From Streptomyces sp. SPB162 (lineage in GTDB: Bacteria > Actinomycetota > Actinomycetes > Streptomycetales > Streptomycetaceae), in NCBI RefSeq assembly GCF_029504575.1, contig NZ_JAQFII010000001.1:5277001-5341000 (forward strand): 64,000 nucleotides of DNA. The letters are read 5' to 3'. Of the stretch, positions 42,901 through 64,000 are shown in pieces. Every line of letters begins with the position of its first letter. Position 1 is the stretch's first letter. The notes beneath the pieces are model-generated. The model saw nothing but the letters and a program-made list of their open reading frames with translations. It ran no database searches and was not told where the DNA came from. A program made the translations under genes and the position numbers.

Positions 42901-45900
42901 CGCTCGTCGAGATCGCCGTGCGGGCGGGCGACGAGACCGGCTGCGGTGTGCTGGAAGAACTCACGCTGCACGCACCTCTGGTGGTGCCGGGCAGCAGGAC
43001 CGTTCAGCTCCGGGTCCGGATCGGCGAGGCCGGTCGGGACGGACGGCGGACGGTGGTGGTGTTCTCGCGCGTCGAGGACGCCTCCGAGGCCACCTGGACG
43101 CGGCACGCCGACGGCCTGCTCGCGCCCGAGGACACCGACGCGCCCGCCGGGTTCGACCTGGCGCAGTGGCCGCCGGCCGGAGCCGAGACCGTACCGGTCG
43201 ACGGGCTGTACGCGGCGATGGCCGCGAGCGGCCTGGAGTACGGGACGGTGTTCCAGGGGCTGCGGGCCGCCTGGCGGCACGGCGAGGAGGTCTTCGCCGA
43301 GGTCGCGCTGCCGGACGGTGTCCAGGCGGCCGGCTTCGGCATCCACCCCGCGCTGCTGGACGCCGCCCTGCACGGGATCGCGCTCGCACAGCCGGCCGGC
43401 GGGGCGGCCGAGCTGCCGTTCGCCTGGTCCGACGTGGCCCTGCACGCGGCCGGCGCGACCGCGCTGCGGGTGCGCGTCACCCCCGCAGCCTCCGGCTACA
43501 CCCTGCGACTGGCCGACCCCCAGGGCGCCCCCGTCGCCACGGTGGGTTCCCTGGTCCTGCGACCCGTCGCGACCGGTGAGCTGCGGAGCGCCCACGACCG
43601 TGAGCTGTACGAGGTCCGGTGGAGCGCGCTGCCGCAGCAGACGGCGGACGGGACCGAGGCCGCGGAGCTCCTCGACGTTCCGGCGGGGCTCGACCCCACG
43701 GAGGCGGTCACCGGCGTCCTGGCGCGGCTGCAGGAGTGGCTGGCCGAGGAGGAGACGTCCGATGGCCGCCTCGTCGTCCGCACCCGGGGCGCGGTCGCCG
43801 CGCTGCCCGGCGAGGACATCACCGACTTGGGCCAGGCGGCAGTACACGGCCTCATCAGGGCCGCACAGACGGAGCACCCGGGCCGTATCGTCCTTCTCGA
43901 CGCGGACGAGGGAGTGGATTCGTCTGTCGCTGCGGCCGTCGCTTCCGGCGAGCCGGAACTGGCCCTTCGCGACGACCAGTTGCTCATACCCCGCCTGTCA
44001 CGTACCGCTCCCGCCACCGGCGGAGTGACGTGGCGCCCCGAAGGTACCGTCCTGATCACCGGCGGCACCGGCGGCCTGGGCGCGCTCACCGCGCGCCACC
44101 TGGTCGCCGAACACGGCGTCCGCAACCTGGTGCTGACCAGTCGCCGCGGCCTCCAGGCCCCTGGCGCCACCGCGTTGGTCGCCGAGCTGGAGGCGGCCGG
44201 CGCTTCGGTGAGCGTCGCCGCGTGCGACGTCTCCGACCGTGCCGCGCTGGCGCAGCTGCTGGCGGAGGAGACGATCACCGGGATCGTGCACGCGGCGGGT
44301 GTGGTCGACGACGGCATGATCACCTCGCTCACCGCCGACCGGGTGGCCGCGGTGCTGGCCCCCAAGGCCGACGCGGCCCGTCACCTCCACGAGCTGACGG
44401 CCGACGCGGACCTCGACGCGTTCGTCCTCTTCTCGTCCGCCGCCGGCACCTTCGACGGTTCGGGACAGGGCGGATACGCCGCCGCCAACGCCTACCTCGA
44501 CGCGCTGGCGGTCCACCGCCGGTCGCGGGGACTGGCCGGGGTCTCGCTCGCCTGGGGCCTGTGGGACCCGTCCATCGGCGGCATGGGCGCCGAACTGACC
44601 ACGGCCGACGTCGAGCGGATGGAACGCTCCGGCGTCCTCGCCATCGGCCGCCGGCAGGGCCTGGCCCTGCTCGACGCCGCCCTCGCCGGCCATCACGCGC
44701 ACCTGCTCCCCGTCGCCTTCGGCAGGAGCGCGCTGGAGCAGCGGGCCCGGCTCAACACCCTCCCCGCCGTCCTGCGCGGCCTCACGCGTCCGTCCCCCAC
44801 CGCCCGCAAGGCGGCGGGCTCCGCCGCGGCGGACGCCACCGGGCTGGCGGAGCGCCTCGGCGCGCTGACCGGAGCGGAACGGGCGCGGCTGCTCCTCGAC
44901 CTCGTCCGGCGCCACGTGGCTTCCGTGCTCGGCTACGACGGCGTGCAGAAGGTCGCCGGTGACAAGCCGTTCAAGGAGTTCGGCTTCGACTCGCTCACCG
45001 CGGTCGAGTTCCGCAACCGCCTCGGCGCCGAAGCCGAGGTCCGGCTGCCCGCAACCCTCGTCTTCGACTACCCGACGCCGACCGCCGTGGCCGAGTTCCT
45101 GCTGGTGGAGCTGCTCGGCGAGGAGGCCGCGACAGCGGCCGACGCGACGGCCCCGGTGGTCACGGGCGCCGGTTCGGTGCTCGACGAGCCGATCGCGATC
45201 GTGGGCATGGCCTGCCGGTTCCCGGGCGGGGTCACGTCGCCCGAGGAGCTGTGGGCGCTGCTGGCGGCGGGCGGCGACGGGGTGTCGTCGTTCCCGCTGG
45301 ACCGCGGCTGGGACGTCGAGGGGATCTACGACCCCGACCCGGACGCGGTGGGCAAGACGTACTCCCGCCACGGCGGCTTCCTGGACCGGGCCGCGGACTT
45401 CGACCCCGGCTTCTTCGGGATCAGCCCCCGCGAAGCCCTCGCGATGGACCCGCAGCACCGGCTGCTGCTGGAGACCTCGTGGGAGGCGTTCGAGCGCGCG
45501 GGCATCGACCCGGCGTTGGTCCGGGGCTCGGCGACCGGCGTCTTCGCCGGGGTGATGTACCACGACTACACGTCGGTGCTGGAGCAGTCCGCACACCGCA
45601 ACACCGAAGGCTTCATGGGCGTCGGCGGCAGCATCGCCTCCGGCCGCGTCTCGTACACCCTGGGCCTCGAAGGCCCGGCCGTCACCGTGGACACCGCCTG
45701 CTCCTCGTCCCTCGTCGCCGTCCACCTCGCAGGCCAGGCGCTGCGCTCGGGCGAGTGCTCGCTCGCGCTCGCCGGCGGCGTCACCGTCATGGCGACCCCC
45801 GACACCTTCATCGACTTCAGCCGCCAGCGCGGGCTCGCCCCCGACGGCTACTGCAAGCCGTTCGCGGAGGCGGCGGACGGCACCGGCTGGGGTGAGGGCG

Positions 45901-48900
45901 TCGGCATGCTGCTCCTGGAGCGGCTGTCCGACGCGCAGCGCAACGGCCACCGGGTGCTGGCGGTCGTCCGCAGCAGTGCGATCAACCAGGACGGGGCCAG
46001 CAACGGCCTCACCGCCCCCAACGGCCCGTCGCAGCAGCGCGTGATCCGGCAGGCCCTGGCGGCCGGTTCGCTCACGACGAGTGACGTCGACGCGGTGGAG
46101 GCGCACGGCACGGGCACCCGCCTGGGTGACCCGATCGAGGCGCAGGCGCTGCTGGCGACATACGGGCAGGAGCGGGCGGAGGGCCGTCCGCTGTGGCTCG
46201 GTTCGGTGAAGTCGAACCTGGGGCACACGCAGGCCGCGGCTGGTGTCGCGGGCATCATCAAGATGGTGCTGGCGATGCGGCACGAGGAGCTGCCGCGCAC
46301 GCTCGGTGTGGACGCGCCCAGCTCGCACGTGGACTGGTCGGCGGGTTCGGTGGAGCTGCTGACGCAGGCGCAGCCGTGGCCGGTGCGGGAGCGTCCGCGT
46401 CGGGCGGGGGTGTCGTCGTTCGGGATCAGTGGGACGAACGCGCACGTCATCGTGGAAGAAGCGCCGGCGGATGCTCGGGCGGAAGTCGTTGAGGTTGCCG
46501 ACCTGCCGGTGGTGCCGTGGGTGCTGTCCGGCAAGACCCCGGACGCCGTCCGGGCGCAAGCCGCCCGGCTCCGCGACTTCGTGCTGGCCGACCCGGAACT
46601 GGACCCGGCGGCCGTCGGATCCGCACTGACGACGAACCGCGCGGTGTTCGCCCACCGGGGCGGCGTCGTCGCCGCCGACCGCGACGGGCTGCTGTCCGCG
46701 CTGTCGGCCCTGGCCGAAGGCCGGAACGCACCAGGTGTGCTGCGCGGCCTCGCCGGGCCGGGCCGGACGGCGTTCCTGTTCACCGGGCAGGGGAGCCAGC
46801 GGGCGGGGATGGGGCGTGAGCTGTATGCCACGTTCCCGGTGTTCGAGCAGGCGCTGGACGCGGTGGCGGTGGCGCTGGATGCGCACCTGGAAGTGCCGCT
46901 GCTGGACGTGCTGTTCGCGAAGGACGGCGAGCGGTTGAACGAGACGCGCTTCACGCAGCCCGCGCTGTTCGCGTTGGAAGTGGCGTTGTTCCGGTTGCTG
47001 GAGTCCTTCGGCGTCCGGCCGCAGGTGCTCGCCGGCCACTCCATCGGGGAACTGGCCGCGGCGCACGTGGCGGGCGTCTGGTCGTTGGAGGATGCGGCGC
47101 TGCTGGTGGCGGCCCGCGGGCGGCTGATGCAGCAGCTGCCCTCCGGCGGTGCCATGGCGGCGATCCAGGCCACCGAAGCCGAGGTCCTGCCACAACTCAC
47201 GCAGCAGGTCGGAATCGCCGCCGTCAACGGACCGACGTCCATCGTCGTCTCCGGAGATGCCGGCGCGGTCGCGGACGTCATCGCGCACTTCGACACCCTC
47301 GGACGGAAGACCAAGCGCCTGACCGTCAGCCACGCCTTCCACTCCCCACACATGGAGCCGATGCTCGAAGAGTTCGGCGAGGTAGCGGCCGGCCTCACCT
47401 ACAACCCGCCCACCATCCCGATCGTCTCCACCCTCACCGGCCAGACCGCCACCGCCGAAGAACTCACCGACCCCGCCTACTGGGTCCGCCACGTCCGCGA
47501 AGCCGTCCGCTTCGCCGACGCCATCACCACCCTCCAAGACCAAGGCATCAACACCCTGCTGGAACTCGGCCCGGACGCGGTCCTCACCGCCATGGCCGCC
47601 GACTCCACCACCGACACCACCACCCTCATCCCCACCCTCCGCCGCGACCACAACGAACCCCAACTCCTCACCGAAGCCCTGGTCCGGCTGCACACCCGAG
47701 GCACCCCCGTCAACTGGCCCGCCCTCTTCGGCACCACCCACACCCCCGTCGACCTCCCCACCTACGCCTTCCAGCACCAGCACTACTGGCTCGCCGACAC
47801 CGCCGCGCCCAGTGGGAACGCTTCGGGCTTCGGTCAGAGCGACACCACGCACCCGCTGCTCAGCGCGGCGATCGCCCTGCCCGACGCGGAAGGCATGTTG
47901 TTCACCGGGCGGCTCGCGCTGCACACCCACCCGTGGCTCGCGGACCACGCCGTCAACGGCACCGTCATCGTCCCCGGCGCCGCGCTCGCCGACCTCGCCA
48001 TCCACACCGGCGACCACACCGACACCAGCACGCTGGAGGAGCTGACGCTCTACGCGCCGCTCGTCGTCCTTCCCGCATCGGCGACCCAACTCCGGGTCAG
48101 GACGGCTGCGGACGATGGTTCCGGCCGTCGGCGAGTGAGCGTGTTCTCACGCGTCGAAGGGTCTCCCGAGGAAGCGTGGGTGCGGCACGCCGAGGGCGTG
48201 CTCTCCTCGGCGGCTGCGGATGCCGGCTTCGACTTGATCCAGTGGCCGCCGGCCGGGGCCGATGCCGTCCCGGTCGACAGCCTCTACGACGACCTGGCCC
48301 TGCTGGGCCTGGAGTACGGACCGGTCTTCCAAGGGGTGCAGGCCGCCTGGAAGCGCGGGGACGAGGTCTTCGCCGAGGTCTCGCTGCCCGAGGACGCCGA
48401 CGCCGGCGGGTTCGGGATCCACCCGGCCCTGCTCGACGCGGCTCTGCACGGCATCGGGCTGGGAACGTTCTTCGCTGACGACGGGCGCGCCCAACTGCCC
48501 TTCTCATGGCTCGACGTAGCCCTCTTCGCCACCGGCGCCACCGCTCTCCGCATACGCCTCGCCCCGGCGGACGGGCACGGCGGTGTGACGCTGCAACTGG
48601 CGGACGCCGCCGGTTCCCCGGTCGCGTCGGTCGGCTCGCTGACGCTGCGGCCACTCGCCGAGCAGCTGCCGGTCGCCCAGCACGGCGACGCGCTGTTCGG
48701 GGTGGACTGGGTACCGGTCACGGACCCGGCCGGTGCCGGAGTGTCCACCGAGGTGGTTCCCGCGGCGCAGCTGCTGCTCGCCCCGTCCGGGCTCGGAACG
48801 GCCGAGACGCTCTCCACCGTCCTGGCCGCGCTGCAGCGGTGGCTCGCTGACGATTCCTCCGCCGGTTCCGACGGCCGGCTGGTCGTCGTCACCCGGGGCG

Positions 48901-50482
48901 CGGTCGCCGCGCTGCCCGGGGAGGACGTCACCAACCTCGCGCAGGCCGCCGTGCACGGGCTCGTCAGGGCCGCGCAGGCGGAGAACCCGGACCGGATCGT
49001 CCTCATCGACATCGACATCGACATCGACAGCGACAGCGACACCGGCACCGGTCAGATACCTGCGGCCATCCTCGTCTCCGACGAGCCGGAACTCGCACTG
49101 CGTGCCGGAGCCTTCCTCGCACCGCGCCTGACCCGCGCGACGCCGCCCGCCGAGGCGACCCCCTGGCGCACGAACGGCACCGTGCTGATCACCGGCGGCA
49201 CGAGCGGCCTGGGCGCGCTCACCGCCCGCCACCTGGTCACCGAACACGGCGTCCGCGACCTCCTGCTCACCAGCAGGCGCGGCCACAACGCCCCCGGAGC
49301 CGCCGAACTCACCGCGGAACTCACCGCGGCGGGCGCCACCGTCACCATCGCCGCCTGCGACGTCTCCAACCGGGACGCCCTCGCGGCACTCCTGAACGAC
49401 GTGCCACTCAGCGCCGTGATCCACGCGGCCGGCATCGTGGACGACGGTGTCCTCGCCTCGCTCACGCCCGAGCGGCTGGCCGCCGTACTCGCGCCGAAGG
49501 CCGAGGCAGCGCACCACCTGCATGAGCTGACGGCCGGGACGGACCTGGACGCGTTCGTCCTGTTCTCGTCGGCGGCCGGGGTGCTGGGGGGTGCTGGGCA
49601 GGGCGCGTACGCCGCGGCCAACACCTACCTCGACGCGCTGGCCACCCACCGTCGGGCCGTCGGTCTTCCGGCGGTTTCCCTCGCTTGGGGACTGTGGGCG
49701 CCGGAGGCCGGCGGGATGGGCGCCGAGCTCTCCGGGGCCGAGGTGGAACGGATGGCCCGCGGGGGAGTCCTGGCCCTCGGCGAGGAGCAGGGCCTGGCTC
49801 TGCTGGATGCCTCGCTGATCGCCGACCGGGCGGTGCTGGTCCCGGCCGGCCTCGACGTGTCGGCGCTGGTGCGCTCAGCGGGCGGCGAGGTGCCGGGTCT
49901 CTTCCGCGGCCTGGTGCGTGGCAAGGTCCGGCGCACCGCCGCCGCGGGGGACTCCGGCGGCGCCGGGACGTCAGGTCTGGCCCAACGGCTGGCGGCACTG
50001 CCGTCCGACGAGCGCCTCCCGGTGGTCGTCGAGCTGGTCCGAAGTCAGGTCGTCGCGGTCCTCGGCCTCACCGCGGCGCAGGAGGTGGAGCTGGGCAAGC
50101 CGTTCAAGGAGTTCGGTTTCGACTCGCTCACCGCGGTGGAGTTCCGCAACCAGCTGAGCACGGCGGCCGGAGTACGGCTCCCCGCGACCCTCGTCTTCGA
50201 CTATCCGACGCCGCAGGAACTGGCGGACTTCCTCCTCGAAGAAGCGGCCCCCGGCACGAACGCCGATCCGGGGACCGCCGCGTACGAGGAGAGCGTCCGG
50301 GCCTCGCTGCTCGCCATCCCACTGGCCCGGCTCCGGGAGACCGGACTGCTGGACACACTGCTGCAACTCGCGGGCCTCCAAACGGAGGACGACGGCCCGA
50401 CGGCCGAGGACGCGAGCGAATCGATCGACGAAATGGATGCCGAGAGCCTCATCTCGAAGGCGCTCGAAGGGTCCGACTTCTG

Positions 50483-50483
<1 letters not shown>
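39969..50483 (+). CDS. Type I PKS, two modules (KS-AT-DH-KR-ACP x2)
   Basis: About 3504 residues from GTG 39969 (GAGGTGG upstream), beginning with a coiled-coil docking helix ([20 protein letters not shown]). Module 1: KS about 37-460, AT 574-910, DH 930-1210, KR 1355-1577, ACP 1640-1714. Module 2: KS 1737-2164, AT 2267-2607, DH 2627-2897, KR 3070-3287, ACP 3347-3420. Both ATs have GHSIG and HAFHS (malonyl). Both DHs keep HxxxGxxxxP ([20 protein letters not shown]). KRs have VDD at the LDD position (B-type). Each module should give a double bond. The C-terminus has an acidic docking tail. Between 40785 and 41287 the first KS reads in another frame: one surplus G at 40784-40787 and two surplus bases near 41287 cancel, so the ORF stays open but about 168 residues are scrambled, including EAHGTGT. 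The KS Cys (DTACSSSL) is before the break. Confidence 0.9.
47121..47680 (+). repeat. AT-domain segment identical to 52556-53115
   Basis: This 560-bp part of the module-2 AT matches 52556-53115 base for base as far as I compared, while flanking sequence differs. Wider stretches of the same KS and AT domains are also nearly identical. It indicates recent gene conversion or duplication between the two PKS genes. Confidence 0.85.
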
Positions 50484-62297
<11,814 letters not shown>

Positions 62298-62326
62298 CGG
62301 CCGTGTTGCAACTCTGAGGAGAACTG

Positions 62327-64000
62327 ATGGCGGACGAGAAGCAGCTGGTCGACACGCTCAAGCGGGTCGCCGCTGACCTGCACGACGCCCGCCGGCGGCT
62401 GCGGGACGCGGAGGACAAGGAGCGCGAGCCGATCGCGATCATCGGCATGGCCTGCCGCTTCCCGGGCGGCGTCACCTCGCCCGAGCAGCTGTGGGATCTG
62501 CTCGCGGACGGTGCGGACGGCCTGACGCCGTTCCCCACCGACCGCGGCTGGAACCTCACCCAGTTCCAGGACAGCGAACGGGAGAAGGGCGGCGCCGCGG
62601 GTGACGGCGCCCCCGAGGGCGGCTTCCTCGCCGACGCCGCCGAGTTCGACGCCGAGTTCTTCGGGATCAGCCCCCGCGAGGCCCTCGCGATGGACCCGCA
62701 GCAGCGCGTGCTGCTGGAGACGTCGTGGGAGGCGCTGGAACGCGCCGGGATCGACCCGGTGGCGCTGTCCGGCACGCGGACGGCCGTCTTCACCGGCGTC
62801 AGCAGCTCCGACTACCTGCGCGGGCTGCAGAAGATGCCCGCCGAGGTCGCCGGCCACATGATGACCGGCGTCGCGGGCAGTGTCCTGTCCGGCCGCGTCT
62901 CGTACGCGCTGGGCCTCGAGGGCCCGGCCGTCACCATCGACACCGCCTGCTCGTCGGCCCTGGTCGCCCTGCACCTCGCGGGCCAGGCGCTGCGGGCGGG
63001 GGAGTGCACGCTGGCGCTGGCCGGCGGGGTGACGGTGATGGGCTCCGCCGGAACGTTCCTGGAGTTCAGCCGGGCGGACGGGCTGGCCGGTGACGGCCGC
63101 TGCAAGCCGTTCGCGGAGGCCGCGGACGGCACCGGTCTCTCGGAGGGCGTCGGCGTCCTGCTGCTCGAGAAACTGAGCGACGCCCGGCGCAACGGGCACC
63201 GGGTACTGGCCGTGGTCCGCGGCAGCGCCGTCAACCAGGACGGCGCGAGCAACGGCCTCACCGCGCCCAACGGCCCCTCCCAGCAGCGCGTCATCCGGCA
63301 GGCGCTGGCGAGCGCCCGGCTGTCGGCCGACCAGATCGACGCCGTCGAGGCGCACGGCACCGGCACCAGGCTCGGCGACCCCATCGAGGCGCAGGCGCTC
63401 ATCGCCGCCTACGGCCAGGAGCGCCCGCAGGACCAGCCCCTGTGGTTGGGCTCCATCAAGTCCAACCTCGGGCACACCCAGGGGGCCGCGGGTGTCGCGG
63501 GCGTCATCAAGATGGTGCTCGCCCTGCACCACGAGGAGCTGCCGCGCACCCTGCACGTGGACGCCCCCAGCTCGCACGTCGACTGGTCGGCGGGCTCCGT
63601 GGAGCTGTTGACCGAACCCCGGCCGTGGCCGGCGGGGGAGCGGACCCGCCGTGCGGGCGTCTCGTCCTTCGGCATCAGCGGCACGAACGCGCATGTGATC
63701 GTGGAGGAGGCCCCGGCCGAGGACGCGGCGGACGAGGGCGCGGTCGATGGACTGCCCGCCGTGCCATGGCTGCTGTCCGCCCGCACCCCGGAGGCGCTGA
63801 CCGCGCAGGCCCGGCGGCTGCACGAGCACCTGCGCGACGACTCCACCGCCGACCCCTCCGCCGTCGGCGCGGCCCTCGCCACGACGCGCTCCGCCTTCCC
63901 GTACCGGGCGGGTGTGGTGGCCGGGGACCGCGAAGGGCTGCTCACCGCGCTCGCGGCGCTGGCCGACGGCGAGACCGCCCCGGGAGTGTTGCGCGACGGC
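62327..64000 (+). CDS. Type I PKS, N-terminal part (docking helix, KS, start of AT), runs off the window
   Basis: 558 codons are visible from ATG 62327, which follows GAGGAGAACTG. The N-terminal docking coiled coil ([20 protein letters not shown]) resembles that of the gene at 39969. A complete KS follows (about residues 33-465) with Cys in [21 protein letters not shown] and KSNLGHTQG. The window ends in the KS-AT linker, before the AT catalytic motifs, so its extender unit cannot be predicted. It should receive the chain from the preceding protein, whose C-terminal docking domain ends just upstream. Confidence 0.92.
   Translation, partial: MADEKQLVDTLKRVAADLHDARRRLRDAEDKEREPIAIIGMACRFPGGVTSPEQLWDLLADGADGLTPFPTDRGWNLTQFQDSEREKGGAAGDGAPEGGFLADAAEFDAEFFGISPREALAMDPQQRVLLETSWEALERAGIDPVALSGTRTAVFTGVSSSDYLRGLQKMPAEVAGHMMTGVAGSVLSGRVSYALGLEGPAVTIDTACSSALVALHLAGQALRAGECTLALAGGVTVMGSAGTFLEFSRADGLAGDGRCKPFAEAADGTGLSEGVGVLLLEKLSDARRNGHRVLAVVRGSAVNQDGASNGLTAPNGPSQQRVIRQALASARLSADQIDAVEAHGTGTRLGDPIEAQALIAAYGQERPQDQPLWLGSIKSNLGHTQGAAGVAGVIKMVLALHHEELPRTLHVDAPSSHVDWSAGSVELLTEPRPWPAGERTRRAGVSSFGISGTNAHVIVEEAPAEDAADEGAVDGLPAVPWLLSARTPEALTAQARRLHEHLRDDSTADPSAVGAALATTRSAFPYRAGVVAGDREGLLTALAALADGETAPGVLRDG

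Overview
The window is very GC-rich, with strong third-position G/C codon use, GTG starts, frequent ATGA/GTGA gene overlaps and many large LuxR/SARP regulators. This points to a Streptomyces-type actinomycete. It looks like dense specialised-metabolism DNA: at least three biosynthetic systems lie side by side and share a regulatory middle section.

Region 1 (1-10458, + strand) is a tightly overlapping operon: fatty acyl-AMP ligase (5' truncated), acyl-CoA dehydrogenase, ACP, a KS-AT-ACP polyketide synthase, a FabH-like KSIII, an FkbH-type glyceryl-transferase, a second ACP and an Sfp-type phosphopantetheinyl transferase. This set fits assembly of a lipid-derived 3-acyl tetronate of the RK-682/agglomerin kind: a fatty acid is loaded and desaturated, extended once to a beta-ketoacyl thioester, then joined to glyceryl-ACP. 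Region 2 (10489-16938) holds a LuxR-type regulator, a small secreted peptide, a second phosphopantetheinyl transferase, a metallophosphoesterase and a large LAL regulator, followed by an MbtH-like gene (16985-17206).

Region 3 (17171-19176, - strand) is the most novel item: a compact RiPP-like operon made of a strongly Asn-rich 79-residue precursor, a tetrapyrrole-methylase-fold enzyme resembling borosin backbone N-methyltransferases, and a HELGH metallopeptidase. A 12-bp hairpin separates precursor from enzymes. Next to it are a polyprenyl-synthase-like gene and an AMP-ligase-like gene that have both lost canonical catalytic residues, plus a MITE-like element.

Region 4 (22423-33000) is regulatory and transport: three large regulators (two LuxR-ATPases and a SARP), an AfsA-type butenolide/gamma-butyrolactone synthase homologue, an MFS transporter and a divergent HypE-like protein. 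Region 5 (33097-64000, + strand, open at the right edge) is a modular type I PKS cluster: amidase, type II thioesterase, a Cys-nucleophile hydrolase, an adenylation-PCP protein with an Asn-like code, an O-methyltransferase, a free ACP, and PKS proteins giving KS-AT-DH-KR-ACP, KS-AT-DH-KR-ACP, KS-AT-DH-ER-KR-ACP, KS-AT-DH-KR-ACP and a further partial module. Predicted extenders are malonyl, malonyl, malonyl, methylmalonyl.

Three promoters in region 5, and probably one before the metallophosphoesterase, share the same layout: helically phased AGGGG(G)T direct repeats, with the last repeat exactly 22 nt before a TAnnnT -10 element. This suggests one pathway-specific activator. Five otherwise well-conserved genes carry apparent frameshifts (near 1789, 24490, 30791, 40785/41287 and 56687), so sequence or assembly error must be considered before any of them is called a pseudogene.
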